12,869 bases of DNA from Paracoccaceae bacterium (GTDB lineage Bacteria; Pseudomonadota; Alphaproteobacteria; Rhodobacterales; Rhodobacteraceae): positions 1 through 12,869 of the forward strand of contig JAFIEC010000020.1 of assembly GCA_020832725.1 (NCBI GenBank), in the 5' to 3' direction. The first letter of the stretch is position 1, and each line of letters opens with the position of its first letter. The translations under genes and the position numbers were made by a program. Shown piece after piece: positions 1-6,926 of this stretch. Under the pieces are notes generated by a model. The model had not been told where the DNA came from. It searched no databases and saw only the letters and a program-made list of their open reading frames with translations.

Positions 1-321
1 GAGCCGCCCGAGGCCGCACAAGCCCCGAAGGCCGGGCCTGCCGAGCCCGCCCCCGAGGCCGCCCCCGAGGCCGCCGCAGAGCCCGCCGAGCCCGGGCCCG
101 TGTCGCCAGACACCGCCACCGAGGACCCCGCCCCCCGCGACCCGGCCATCGCCGAGACGCTGGGCACCGCCGAGATACCCGCCTTCCTGCGCAAGGTGCG
201 CCCCTCCGAACGCGTCCTGCGCAGTCTCGATGTCGCCGAGAAGGAGAAGGTGACCCTGCTCTACCAGCGACTCGAGGCCTTGCGCGACCGGATGCGGCAA
301 GACGTTGGCCCGCTGCGCTGA
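1..321 (+). CDS. C-terminal fragment of an Ala/Pro-rich protein, possibly MerR-family regulator
   Basis: This reading frame is open from the left edge and ends at the TGA at 319-321, giving the last 106 residues of a protein whose start lies outside the window. The first half is low-complexity Ala/Pro/Glu (repeats of PEA, EPA and AEP), which looks like a flexible linker. The last 45 residues are more ordered, with charged and leucine-rich helical sequence ending in LYQRLEALRDRM. In Rhodobacteraceae a MerR-type regulator with a Pro/Ala-rich linker and a similar leucine/arginine helix at its end often precedes a tRNA-Pro gene; that recollection, not a visible DNA-binding domain, is the basis for the tentative name. 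The conserved HTH domain would be upstream and cannot be checked. The coding frame itself is secure, the family is not. Confidence 0.6.
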   Translation, partial: EPPEAAQAPKAGPAEPAPEAAPEAAAEPAEPGPVSPDTATEDPAPRDPAIAETLGTAEIPAFLRKVRPSERVLRSLDVAEKEKVTLLYQRLEALRDRMRQDVGPLR

Positions 322-362
322 GACGGTGCGGCAGCGCCAGAGCCCGGCGGGGAGATTGGCAC

Positions 363-392
363 TTGCACCGCCCCGACCGACCGCACTATATG
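363..392 (+). promoter_or_regulatory. Candidate promoter for tRNA-Pro
   Basis: A TTGCAC box at 363-368 is followed after 18 bases by TATATG at 387-392 (or after 16 bases by ACTATA at 385-390). The tRNA begins 8 bases after the second box, so the expected start point falls just ahead of the mature 5' end. The boxes match the sigma-70 consensus only partly, so this is a position-supported guess. Confidence 0.35.
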
Positions 393-400
393 GGCCGCGT

Positions 401-477
401 CGGGCCATGGCGCAGTCTGGTAGCGCGTTCGTCTGGGGGACGAAAGGTCGTGAGTTCGAATCTCGCTGGCCCGACCA
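401..477 (+). tRNA. tRNA-Pro (anticodon GGG)
   Basis: A complete 77-base cloverleaf can be folded. The acceptor stem pairs CGGGCCA (401-407) with TGGCCCG (467-473), all seven pairs Watson-Crick, followed by discriminator A and an encoded CCA at 475-477. The D arm has GCGC/GCGC stem bases around AGTCTGGTA. The anticodon stem TTCGT/ACGAA encloses the loop CTGGGGG, giving anticodon GGG, which reads CCC and CCU proline codons. The T arm is GTGAG-TTCGAAT-CTCGC with the usual TTCGA. CCC is very common in the neighbouring genes, so this tRNA should be heavily used. No clear intrinsic terminator follows before the next gene at 520. Confidence 0.97.
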
Positions 478-519
478 ATCCGCGCTCCGCACCTTGAACC
501 ACTTCAGCGGGGCCCTGCC

Positions 520-1611
520 ATGACCATATCCGGCGTCCTTCCCGATCATGCGATCGAGGCGCTGCTGACGGCGGGCCATCTGTCGGCGCCCATCCCCCTT
601 GTTGCCGACCAGATCCAGCCCGCCAGCCTCGATCTGCGGCTGGGCGCGCGGGCGTGGCGGGTGCGGGCGTCGTTTCTGGCGGGGCGCGATGCGCCTGTCG
701 CCTCGCGCCTGCCGGAATTCGAGATGCATGCGATCGACCTGTCGGCAGGCGCCGTGCTGGAAAAGGGCTGCGTCTATCTGGTGGAGCTGATCGAGCGGCT
801 GGACCTTCCGGGCGACATCTCGGCGGTGGTGAATGCCAAGTCCTCCACCGGCAGGCTGGACCTGCTGACCCGGCTGATCGTCGATGGCAGCCCCGAATTC
901 GACCGGGTGCCCGCAGGCTATGCGGGCCCGCTCTACGCCGAGATCTGCCCGCGCTCGTTTTCGGTGCTGGCGCGGGCGGGCCAGCGCCTCAACCAGATCC
1001 GCTTTCGGCGCGGCGAGGCACGGCTTGACGACGCCGCCCTCAGGGCCCTGCACGACAAGGTGGGGCTTGTTTCCGGCACGGCGCATATCGACGGGGGCCT
1101 TGGCTTTTCGGTCGATCTGCGGCCCCGCTCGGGGCGGCTGGTGGGCTGGCGGGCCAAACCCCATGCCGGGCTGATCGACCTCGACCGGATCGGGGCCTAC
1201 GCCCCCCGCGATTTCTGGGAGCCGCTGGAGACCGATCGCGGGCGGATCATCCTCGATCCGGGGGCCTTCTACATTCTGGTCAGCCGCGAAGCCGTCCACA
1301 TCCCCCCCGATTGCGCCGCCGAGATGGCCCCCTACCTGGCGCTGGTGGGCGAGTTCCGGGTGCATTACGCGGGTTTCTTCGATCCCGGCTTCGGCCATGC
1401 CGGGGCCGGAGGGGCAGGTGCGCGCGGCGTGCTGGAGGTGCGGTGCCACGAGGCGCCTTTCGTGCTGGAACACGGGCAGATCGTGGGGCGGCTGGTCTAT
1501 GAACGGATGAGCGCTGTGCCCCGGCACCTTTACGGGGCGGGACTTGGCTCCAATTATCAGGGACAGGGGCTCAAGCTGTCCAAGCATTTCCGTGAGGATG
1601 GGTCTGAATAG
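520..1611 (+). CDS. dcd: 2'-deoxycytidine 5'-triphosphate deaminase, two-lobed form
   Basis: The 363-residue product is expected to deaminate dCTP to dUTP in the cytosol, feeding dTMP synthesis. It is about twice the length of the classic Dcd (near 190 residues) and fits the alphaproteobacterial long form with two dUTPase-like lobes in one chain. The first lobe contains QIQPASLDLRLG (31-42), the substrate-loop motif NAKSSTGRLD (105-114) with Ser108/Ser109 and Arg112, and Glu141 in a YAEICPRS context, which lines up with the catalytic Glu138 of E. coli Dcd. The second lobe has RVHYAGFFDPGFG (280-292) and GVLEVRCHE (303-311) with Glu306 in the matching place. The start ATG is the one consistent with the family N-terminus; the Shine-Dalgarno signal ahead of it is weak. 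The 42-base gap to the tRNA suggests possible cotranscription. Catalysis by one or both lobes is not decided by the sequence. Confidence 0.9.
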   Translation: MTISGVLPDHAIEALLTAGHLSAPIPLVADQIQPASLDLRLGARAWRVRASFLAGRDAPVASRLPEFEMHAIDLSAGAVLEKGCVYLVELIERLDLPGDISAVVNAKSSTGRLDLLTRLIVDGSPEFDRVPAGYAGPLYAEICPRSFSVLARAGQRLNQIRFRRGEARLDDAALRALHDKVGLVSGTAHIDGGLGFSVDLRPRSGRLVGWRAKPHAGLIDLDRIGAYAPRDFWEPLETDRGRIILDPGAFYILVSREAVHIPPDCAAEMAPYLALVGEFRVHYAGFFDPGFGHAGAGGAGARGVLEVRCHEAPFVLEHGQIVGRLVYERMSAVPRHLYGAGLGSNYQGQGLKLSKHFREDGSE

Positions 1612-1624
1612 TTCTTATATGAAC
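1612..1624. promoter_or_regulatory. Candidate operator, palindrome TTC-N5-TGAAC (copy 1)
   Basis: GTTCTTATATGAAC at 1611-1624 has GTTC/GAAC arms around an AT centre, with one mismatched pair. It starts within one base of the dCTP deaminase stop codon and lies just ahead of the candidate -35 box of the catabolic operon, where an activator would bind. The same TTC-N5-TGAAC form recurs at 4218-4230 in front of the ABC transporter genes. A weaker copy (TTC then TGAC) lies at 1631-1643, about two helical turns further on. An IclR-family regulator is encoded in the cluster, so it is the natural candidate to bind; that link is inference. Confidence 0.45.
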
Positions 1625-1627
1625 GTG

Positions 1628-1656
1628 TTGTTCGCAATGTGACGCCGTGTTATTCT
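1628..1656 (+). promoter_or_regulatory. Candidate promoter of the oxygenase unit
   Basis: TTGTTC at 1628-1633 and TATTCT at 1651-1656 are separated by 17 bases, the ideal sigma-70 spacing. The -10 box matches 4 of 6 consensus bases and the -35 box 3 of 6. A start near 1663 would leave a leader of about 37 bases before the ATG at 1700. The weak -35 box with a palindrome immediately upstream would suit an activator-dependent promoter. Confidence 0.35.
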
Positions 1657-1699
1657 TGCCCGAGTCATGCCCCGGGCCTTGGGCCAACAGGAGGATCCG

Positions 1700-1921
1700 A
1701 TGAACCAGAAGCAATACATCGTCGTGAATCAGACCCGCGATCGGGAGCCGACGGAATACGAGAACCTGCTGGCCGACGCGCTGGAGCAGGTATTCGCCCG
1801 TGGTGCCACCGAGCTTGGCGAAGTCGTGGCCGGTCTCAACGAGATCGAGGCCCCTTCCCCGAATGGCCAGCCATGGACCGACGAATTGCTGAAGACGGAG
1901 CTTGCCCGGCTTGGCGCCTGA
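1700..1921 (+). CDS. Small recombinase-like helix-turn-helix domain protein
   Basis: The product is a 73-residue acidic protein. The start at 1700 is chosen because AGGAGG lies at 1689-1694, five bases upstream; a longer frame from 1667 lacks such a signal. The C-terminal half, from LNEIEAPSPNGQPWT (46-60) to the leucine-rich end, resembles the helix-turn-helix 'recombinase' domain of large serine recombinases, where a typical stretch reads LN-x-G-x-PTPRG-x-W(T/S). No catalytic resolvase domain, zinc ribbon or metal site is present, so it is not a recombinase. Similar small proteins annotated as recombinase-like HTH proteins are known next to Rieske oxygenase genes, from memory. It lies 35 bases ahead of the oxygenase gene and is surely cotranscribed. 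It could be a small regulator or an accessory protein for the oxygenase; the sequence does not decide. Confidence 0.8.
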   Translation: MNQKQYIVVNQTRDREPTEYENLLADALEQVFARGATELGEVVAGLNEIEAPSPNGQPWTDELLKTELARLGA

Positions 1922-1956
1922 GCCCCCCCAGCCCGCACCATTGCGAGGAGGATGAC

Positions 1957-3009
1957 ATGCCCGATACCACCCAGCCCATGATCGACGTCACCGACGAGGC
2001 CGTCGAAGCCCGCCTCAAGATCGGCCTGCGCAACCAGTGGTGGCCGATCTGCCCGTCCGGCTTTGTCAAGGAAAAGCCGGTATCGCTGTTTCGCTGCGGC
2101 CATCGCATGGTGCTGTGGCGCAAGCCCGACGGCACGGTCAAGGCGCTTGACGATTTCTGCCCCCATCGCGGCGCGCCGCTGTCGCGCGGGATCGTGCTGG
2201 GCGACCGTATCTCCTGCGGCTATCACGGCGTGCAGGTCGACGAGAACGGTGTCGCCGTCTCTGTCCCCGGCTCACCGGGCTGCAAGCTCGAGGGGATGCG
2301 CGCCACCCGCACCTTTCCCATCATCGAGCGGTTCGGCGCGATTTTCGCCTATGTCTCGGACGATGCCAACCCGAACCCCGAGCCCGAGCCGTTTCGCGCG
2401 CCCGAGCAGCTGGAGGACGCGGAGTTCAGCTCCTTCCTGAACTACACCGAGTGGCAGACCGACTATCGCTTTGTCTATGACAACGTCATGGACCCGATGC
2501 ACGGCACCTTCCTGCACAAGCAGTCGCATTCGATGTCCTTTGGCGAGACCAAGGCGAAATTCGTGGTCAATGACACCGAGAACGGCTTTCTCTTCGAGAA
2601 GGACGGCCAGCGCGGCGTGAACTTCGACTTCTCGGAATGGGGCGAGACGGGCATCCACTGGCTGCGGCTGGAGATCCCCTACCCCAAGACGGGCGGGCCG
2701 GGGGGCAACTTCCACATCGTGGGGATGTATTCGCCCATCAACGACCGCATGGCCGCGATCTTTCACTGGCGCTGCCGCAAGGTCTCGGGCTGGCAGCGCG
2801 ACGCGTGGCGGTTCCTCTTCAAGAACCGGCTGGAGGCACGGCACCACCATGTGCTGGAGCAGGACCGCGTGATGCTGGAGGATTTCCACACCGACCCGCG
2901 CGGGCGCGAGGTGCTCTATCAGCACGATCTCGGGCTGGTGCGGCTGCGGCGCCGACTGGCCAATCTGGCGCGTGAGCAGCTGGAGAACGAGGCCGCGGCG
3001 CAGGCCTGA
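1957..3009 (+). CDS. Rieske non-heme iron aromatic ring-hydroxylating oxygenase, oxygenase component
   Basis: The 350-residue protein is the terminal oxygenase of a two-component system that uses O2 and electrons from a reductase to hydroxylate or demethylate a ring compound in the cytosol. The Rieske cluster ligands are Cys68 and His70 (FCPHRG) and Cys87 and His90 (SCGYHG). The mononuclear iron site is DPMHGTFLH (179-187): Asp179 is the bridging acid between subunits, His182 and His187 are ligands, and Asp303 in EQDRVMLE is the likely third ligand. Length and motif spacing fit the phthalate/vanillate O-demethylase (alpha-only) group, and no beta subunit gene is present. The ATG at 1957 has AGGAGG at 1946-1951, five bases upstream. 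The reductase follows after 167 bases containing two hairpins. The substrate is unknown; the downstream extradiol dioxygenase favours an aromatic compound. Confidence 0.93.
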   Translation: MPDTTQPMIDVTDEAVEARLKIGLRNQWWPICPSGFVKEKPVSLFRCGHRMVLWRKPDGTVKALDDFCPHRGAPLSRGIVLGDRISCGYHGVQVDENGVAVSVPGSPGCKLEGMRATRTFPIIERFGAIFAYVSDDANPNPEPEPFRAPEQLEDAEFSSFLNYTEWQTDYRFVYDNVMDPMHGTFLHKQSHSMSFGETKAKFVVNDTENGFLFEKDGQRGVNFDFSEWGETGIHWLRLEIPYPKTGGPGGNFHIVGMYSPINDRMAAIFHWRCRKVSGWQRDAWRFLFKNRLEARHHHVLEQDRVMLEDFHTDPRGREVLYQHDLGLVRLRRRLANLAREQLENEAAAQA

Positions 3010-3017
3010 TCCGGCGC

Positions 3018-3080
3018 GCGGGCGCCAGCCCGCACCGCCCCGGCCGCAAGCCCGATGCGGGGCCGCATATCGGCCCCGCA
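3018..3080. other. Two tandem GC-rich hairpins between oxygenase and reductase genes
   Basis: The first hairpin pairs GCGGGC (3018-3023) with GCCCGC (3028-3033) around a four-base loop. The second pairs TGCGGGGCCG (3056-3065) perfectly with CGGCCCCGCA (3071-3080) around the loop CATAT. Only three T bases follow, so a complete intrinsic terminator is unlikely. They may limit read-through or protect the oxygenase mRNA, allowing more oxygenase than reductase to be made. Confidence 0.5.
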
Positions 3081-3176
3081 GGCGTTTCCGTGAGCCGTAC
3101 GCCCCGGTTGTGCGCGGCCCGGACCGCGCCCCTCTCAGCAACACGGCCCCTCCGGGCCCCCCAGACGGAGCAGCAG

Positions 3177-4151
3177 ATGCCCGACGCATCGACGACCACC
3201 CAGACATTGCAACTGCGGGTCGCCCGCATGGAATGGGCCGCGACCGACATCCTCGAGGTGGAGTTCCGCGCCACCGAGGGTGGCCCCCTGCCCGGCTATA
3301 CGCCCGGCGCGCATATCGACCTTGCCCTGCCCAACGGGCTGATGCGCAGCTATTCGATCAAGGGCGCGCCCGAGGTCGCCGACCGCTATGTCGTCGGCGT
3401 GGGGCTGGATGCCGCCAGCCGGGGCGGCTCTTCGTATGTGCACCGCACGCTGCGGGTGGGCGACGTGCTGCCGGTGACCGCGCCCAGCAACCACTTTCCG
3501 CTGGTCGAGGATGCGCCGCAAACGGTGCTGATCGCCGGCGGCATCGGGGTGACGCCGCTGGTCTGCATGGCCCGCCGCCTGTCGGAGAAGGGCGCGCCCT
3601 GCATCTTTCACTATGCCGTGCGCTCGGCCGACCGCGCCGCGTTTCTGGAAGAGCTGGAGGGCCTCGACATCGATCTGCGCCTGCATGTGGATGCCGAGGC
3701 GGGCGGCCCTCTGGACGTGACGGCGGCGCTGGCCGGTCATCCCGAAGGCACCCATGCCTATTGCTGCGGGCCTGCGGGCATGATGCAGGCCTTCGAGGCC
3801 GCCACGACGGGCTGGCCCGAGGACAATGTGCATGTGGAATATTTCTCGCCCAAGGTGCAGGAAACCACCGATGCCGATGCCGATGGGCCCTTCGAGGTGG
3901 AATGCCGCCGCTCGGGCAAGGTGGTGCAGGTGGCCGAGGGACAGCCCGTCTCGGCGGCCCTGATCGCGGCCGGAATCGCGGTGGAAACCTCCTGCGAGGA
4001 CGGCATCTGCGGCACCTGCGAGACCCGGGTTCTGGAAGGCACGCCCGACCACCGCGACTCGGTCCTGACCCGGAAGGAGCGCGAGGCGAACCGCACGATG
4101 ATGGTCTGCGTCTCGCGGTGCAAGGGGGGGCGGCTGGTCCTCGATCTCTGA
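3177..4151 (+). CDS. Oxygenase reductase component, FMN/NAD-binding with C-terminal 2Fe-2S ferredoxin domain
   Basis: The 324-residue protein passes electrons from NADH through a flavin and a plant-type 2Fe-2S cluster to the Rieske oxygenase encoded upstream. Domains run in the order flavin binding (about 10-110, with the RSYS motif at 57-60), nucleotide binding (about 115-225, with GGIGVTP at 121-127 and CGPAGMM at 197-203) and ferredoxin (about 237-324). The cluster ligands are Cys273, Cys278, Cys281 and Cys311. This order is that of phthalate dioxygenase reductase and VanB, so no separate ferredoxin is needed. The start at 3177 has GGAG at 3167-3170, six bases upstream; an in-frame ATG at 3090 would add 29 residues of low-quality sequence encoded in the gap and is not preferred. 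Confidence 0.92.
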   Translation: MPDASTTTQTLQLRVARMEWAATDILEVEFRATEGGPLPGYTPGAHIDLALPNGLMRSYSIKGAPEVADRYVVGVGLDAASRGGSSYVHRTLRVGDVLPVTAPSNHFPLVEDAPQTVLIAGGIGVTPLVCMARRLSEKGAPCIFHYAVRSADRAAFLEELEGLDIDLRLHVDAEAGGPLDVTAALAGHPEGTHAYCCGPAGMMQAFEAATTGWPEDNVHVEYFSPKVQETTDADADGPFEVECRRSGKVVQVAEGQPVSAALIAAGIAVETSCEDGICGTCETRVLEGTPDHRDSVLTRKEREANRTMMVCVSRCKGGRLVLDL

Positions 4152-4171
4152 GCGCGATGCCAAGCGCAGTG

Positions 4172-4200
4172 TTGACAGGGAGCACAGGAGTCGGCAATCT
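4172..4200 (+). promoter_or_regulatory. Possible promoter of the transporter unit
   Basis: A perfect -35 consensus TTGACA lies at 4172-4177. The hexamer 17 bases further on, CAATCT at 4195-4200, is a poor -10 box. If used, transcription would start near 4207, placing the palindrome at 4218-4230 just downstream of the start, a repressor position. The call rests mainly on the -35 box and the 113-base gap. Confidence 0.25.
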
Positions 4201-4217
4201 CAGAAACGAACATAAGC

Positions 4218-4230
4218 TTCAATATTGAAC
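4218..4230. promoter_or_regulatory. Candidate operator, palindrome TTC-N5-TGAAC (copy 2)
   Basis: TTCAATATTGAA at 4218-4229 is a perfect 12-base palindrome, AT-rich in a very GC-rich setting, and sits 35 bases ahead of the ABC ATPase start. With the following C it shares the TTC-N5-TGAAC form with the element at 1612-1624. It is a likely protein binding site; the IclR-family protein encoded at 9225 is the candidate ligand-controlled binder by inference. Confidence 0.5.
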
Positions 4231-4264
4231 ATTTGCGCCACAGGGCCGCAGACAGGGGGGCAAC

Positions 4265-5038
4265 ATGGGCCTCGAATTTCGACAGGTCACCAAGCAGTTC
4301 GTCAGCCAGGCATCGGTCGATCCGCTGACGGCAGTGCGCGACATCACCTTCAAGGTCGAAGAGGGCGAGTTCGTGTCGGTCGTGGGCCCTTCGGGCTGCG
4401 GAAAGTCCACCATCCTCAGCATGACAGCGGGCCTGTACGCCCCCACCGAAGGCGAGGTTCTGGTCTCCGGAGAGCCGGTGCGCGGGCCCAATTCCCATGT
4501 CGGCTTCATGCTGCAGAAGGATCTGCTGCTGCCCTGGCGGACCATCATCAAGAACGTGGAATTCGGCCTTGAATCCCGCGGCGTGGCACGGGCCACGCGG
4601 CGCGAGCGGGCCTTGTCGGAGCTGGCACGCTGTCAGCTGGACGGGTTCGACAACCATTATCCCTATCAGCTTTCCGGGGGCATGCGGCAGCGCGCGGCGC
4701 TGGCACGCACGCTGGCCATCGACCCCGACATCATCCTGCTGGACGAGCCGTTCTCGGCACTGGATGCCCAGACCAAGCTGCTGCTGCAGAACAGCTTTGC
4801 CGAAACGATCGCCCAGGCGAAGATCACCACCCTGCTGATCACCCATGACCTGTCCGAGGCTGTGCTGATGTCGGACCGGGTGATCGTGCTGTCCGAACGG
4901 CCCGGCACGATCCTCGAGACGATCGATGTCGAGCTGCCCGACCGCGCCCATCCGCTGGCGCGTCGGCAGATGCCCCAGGTCTACGAATATGCCGCGCGCA
5001 TCTTCGATCTGCTCAAGCTGGACGAGCGCGCTGCGTGA
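4265..5038 (+). CDS. NitT/TauT-type ABC transporter, ATP-binding protein
   Basis: The 257-residue ATPase powers a periplasmic-binding-protein-dependent importer with the two following gene products. Visible elements are Walker A GPSGCGKST (41-49), Q-loop Gln84 in FMLQKDLLLPW, signature LSGGMRQR (136-143), Walker B IILLDEP (156-162) with Glu161, and the switch His194 in LITHDLSEA. The LLLPW sequence after the Q-loop is typical of the nitrate/sulfonate/taurine family (SsuB, TauB, NrtD). A G-run at 4255-4260 serves as the ribosome binding site. The gene opens a separate block after a 113-base gap with promoter-like and palindromic elements. The family also carries aromatic acids, phthalates, sulfonates and pyrimidines, so the cargo must be judged from context. 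Confidence 0.93.
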   Translation: MGLEFRQVTKQFVSQASVDPLTAVRDITFKVEEGEFVSVVGPSGCGKSTILSMTAGLYAPTEGEVLVSGEPVRGPNSHVGFMLQKDLLLPWRTIIKNVEFGLESRGVARATRRERALSELARCQLDGFDNHYPYQLSGGMRQRAALARTLAIDPDIILLDEPFSALDAQTKLLLQNSFAETIAQAKITTLLITHDLSEAVLMSDRVIVLSERPGTILETIDVELPDRAHPLARRQMPQVYEYAARIFDLLKLDERAA

Positions 5039-5072
5039 GCCGGGAACACATCATTACAACGGAGAGGATACC

Positions 5073-6047
5073 ATGAAACACACCATGCTCGGAGCGGTTG
5101 CCGCCGTCGTGCTGGCACTGGGCGGGGCCGCTGCCGCGGCTCAGGAACGGGTCACCTACCTGTTCCCCGCCCCCGATTTCCTGCCTGCCTTCGCGCCCTT
5201 CCAGATCGCGAAGCACCTTGGCTATTTCGAGGAGGCGGGCCTCGATGTCGAGTTCCGCGTGGGCCAGGGCGGTGCCGACGTGGCCACCCAGGTGGCCGTG
5301 GGAAATGCCGATCTGGGCGGCGGCATCGGCGACACCCCGATCGTGGTGCGCGCCAACGGCCTGCCGATCCGGGGCGTGGCATTGCTTGGCGGGCGCGGTC
5401 TGACCCAGATCGCATGGCGTACCGACCGCGGCATCGAGAGCCTTTCCGACCTGCGTGGCAAGACCATCGGGGTGCTCGCCTTCCAGGATACCACCTATTA
5501 CAACCTGCTGGGCGTGCTGGCCTCCGAAGGGCTGCGCCGGGCGGATGTGAGCGCTCAGGCAGTGGGCGCGGGCGGGATCATCCAGCTGATGATCTCGGGC
5601 GATCTAGACGCGATCTCGGGCGTGCCCGAATGGATCGACGCAATTCAGCAGGCCGGGGTGGAGATCGACCAGGTGCCCGTGGACAGCGTCTTTCCCGCCA
5701 TGGCCCAGGCGATCCTCGCCTCTGACCGCACCATCGCCGAGCGGCCCGAGGTTGTGCAGGGCTTTGTGAACGCGGTGCTGCGCGCGATCCGCGACATCAA
5801 GGAAGACCCGGCAGCCATGGCGCAGGTCTACACCGAGGCCGTGCCGCGCCATCAGGGCACCGAAGAGACGATCGAGCGCATCATGCGCGCCTATGTCGAG
5901 AACGTCTATGCCGAGGCCGCGGAACACCCGCTGGGCACCTTTGACCCCGCGCGTCTGGCCGAGGTGCAGGCCTTCTATCTCGACCGCGAGATCGTGCGCG
6001 TGGCGGTTCCTGTGGACGAGTTGTTCACCAACCAGTTCGTCGAGTAA
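5073..6047 (+). CDS. ABC transporter substrate-binding protein, NMT1/THI5-like (NitT/TauT family)
   Basis: The 324-residue product is a periplasmic receptor that delivers substrate to the permease. A Sec signal peptide is clear: MKH, a hydrophobic Ala/Val/Leu run (5-18), and an Ala-rich cleavage region ending near Ala23-Gln24. There is no lipobox cysteine, so it should be soluble. The mature protein shows the family pattern of PDFLPAFAPFQIAKHLGYF (34-52), then FEEAGLDVEF, GNADLGGGIGDTPIVVRA and LRGKTIGVL. The start at 5073 has GGAGAGG at 5061-5067; a longer in-frame ORF from 4926 would overlap the ATPase gene and lose the signal peptide. The gap after the gene carries a strong hairpin, as often seen after binding-protein genes that are made in excess. 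Confidence 0.92.
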   Translation: MKHTMLGAVAAVVLALGGAAAAAQERVTYLFPAPDFLPAFAPFQIAKHLGYFEEAGLDVEFRVGQGGADVATQVAVGNADLGGGIGDTPIVVRANGLPIRGVALLGGRGLTQIAWRTDRGIESLSDLRGKTIGVLAFQDTTYYNLLGVLASEGLRRADVSAQAVGAGGIIQLMISGDLDAISGVPEWIDAIQQAGVEIDQVPVDSVFPAMAQAILASDRTIAERPEVVQGFVNAVLRAIRDIKEDPAAMAQVYTEAVPRHQGTEETIERIMRAYVENVYAEAAEHPLGTFDPARLAEVQAFYLDREIVRVAVPVDELFTNQFVE

Positions 6048-6058
6048 CCGGCTGAACC

Positions 6059-6092
6059 GATCCCGCGTCCGGGGCGTGCCCGGGCGCGGATC
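6059..6092. other. Strong hairpin after the binding-protein gene
   Basis: GATCCCGCGTCCGGG (6059-6073) pairs with CCCGGGCGCGGATC (6079-6092) with one bulged base and one G-T pair around a five-base loop. No T-run follows. It begins 12 bases after the stop of the binding-protein gene and precedes the permease by about 60 bases, which suits 3'-end protection of the binding-protein mRNA and lower expression of the permease. Confidence 0.5.
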
Positions 6093-6153
6093 CTTGCTAC
6101 CGCGATACGGCGTGACGGTCCTGTCCGCATGCCACCTGAACGAGGCGTGATGC

Positions 6154-6924
6154 ATGTCGATCCTGCGCAGACATACCTGGGTGATGTCCCTTGTGGTTCT
6201 TGGGGCGGTCATCGCCATCTGGGAATACCTTCCCCCCGCGATGGGTGTGCCGCGCTTCATCATCCCCACCTTCAGCCAGACCCTGGACGAACTGCTCCGG
6301 ATGTATCGTCAGGAGGACCTGGTGAAGAACACATGGTCCACCGCGCTCTATACCACGCTGGGTTTCGCCATCGGCTCGGCGCTGGGGGCCGCGCTGGGCT
6401 ATCTGCTGGGGCTGTCCGCCTTCTGGGAGCGGGTGCTTTCGCCCTACATCCTTGCGTTGCAGATCGCGCCCAAGGTCGCCTTTGCGCCCCTCTTCATCAT
6501 GTGGTTCGGCTTCAACGACATGCCCAAGCTTCTGGTGACGGTGCTGATCGTGTTCTTTCCGGTGCTGGTCAACGTGCTTCAGGCGATGAAGACGGTTGAC
6601 CGCGACATGATCAACCTCGCCCGCGCCTACAATCTCAACCGCATCCAGATCTTCCTCAAGGTGGAATTCCCCTCCACGCTGCCATCGCTCATGGCCGGGC
6701 TGCGCATCGCCTCGACACTGGCGGTGATCGGGGTGACGGTAGGCGAACTGGTGGGCGGCAACGTGGGGCTGGGCTTTCTCATCTCCTTTGGCAGCGGCCA
6801 GGCCAATGCCGCAATGGTGTTCAACGCCATCATCCTTCTGACGCTTGTGGGGATCGTTCTGTATTCGGCCGTCGTATGGGCCGAGGAGCGGCTTCTTCAC
6901 TACATCCCCAAGGCGCAAGGCTGA
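6154..6924 (+). CDS. NitT/TauT-type ABC transporter, permease
   Basis: The 256-residue inner-membrane protein forms the translocation channel with the ATPase and binding protein. About six hydrophobic segments are visible: near 10-26, 62-87, 95-118, 124-145, 183-212 and 222-243. The cytoplasmic coupling (EAA) loop lies at about 155-185, including ARAYNLNRIQIFLKVEFPS and LPSLMAGLRIA, which is typical of the BPD transporter permease domain. GAGG at 6142-6145 lies eight bases ahead of the start. ATPase, binding protein and permease in this order form a complete importer, since the permease is expected to work as a homodimer. Confidence 0.93.
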   Translation: MSILRRHTWVMSLVVLGAVIAIWEYLPPAMGVPRFIIPTFSQTLDELLRMYRQEDLVKNTWSTALYTTLGFAIGSALGAALGYLLGLSAFWERVLSPYILALQIAPKVAFAPLFIMWFGFNDMPKLLVTVLIVFFPVLVNVLQAMKTVDRDMINLARAYNLNRIQIFLKVEFPSTLPSLMAGLRIASTLAVIGVTVGELVGGNVGLGFLISFGSGQANAAMVFNAIILLTLVGIVLYSAVVWAEERLLHYIPKAQG

Positions 6925-6926
6925 GG

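Noticed and set aside
356..368. Sigma-54 promoter (TGGCAC followed by TTGC) ahead of the tRNA
   Set aside because: The two blocks are directly adjacent instead of separated by the required spacing, so it is a chance match.
401..477. tRNA-Pro as attachment site of an integrated island carrying the catabolic cluster
   Set aside because: I saw no repeat of the tRNA 3' end elsewhere in the window and no integrase, and the housekeeping dCTP deaminase gene separates the tRNA from the cluster.
305..523. Open reading frame running across the tRNA-Pro gene
   Set aside because: It covers the tRNA and its promoter-like region and has no homology signal or ribosome binding site.
1700..1921. Remnant of a serine recombinase or mobile element
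   Set aside because: The gene is compact, has a strong ribosome binding site and fits tightly in the operon; no catalytic domain debris or inverted repeats flank it.
3056..3080. Rho-independent terminator ending the oxygenase transcript
   Set aside because: The stem is strong but only three T bases follow and the partner reductase lies directly downstream, so full termination is unlikely.
2972..4228. 418-codon plus-strand frame overlapping the reductase gene
   Set aside because: The translation is Arg/Pro/Gly-rich with no motifs, while the other frame encodes a textbook flavin/NAD/2Fe-2S reductase.
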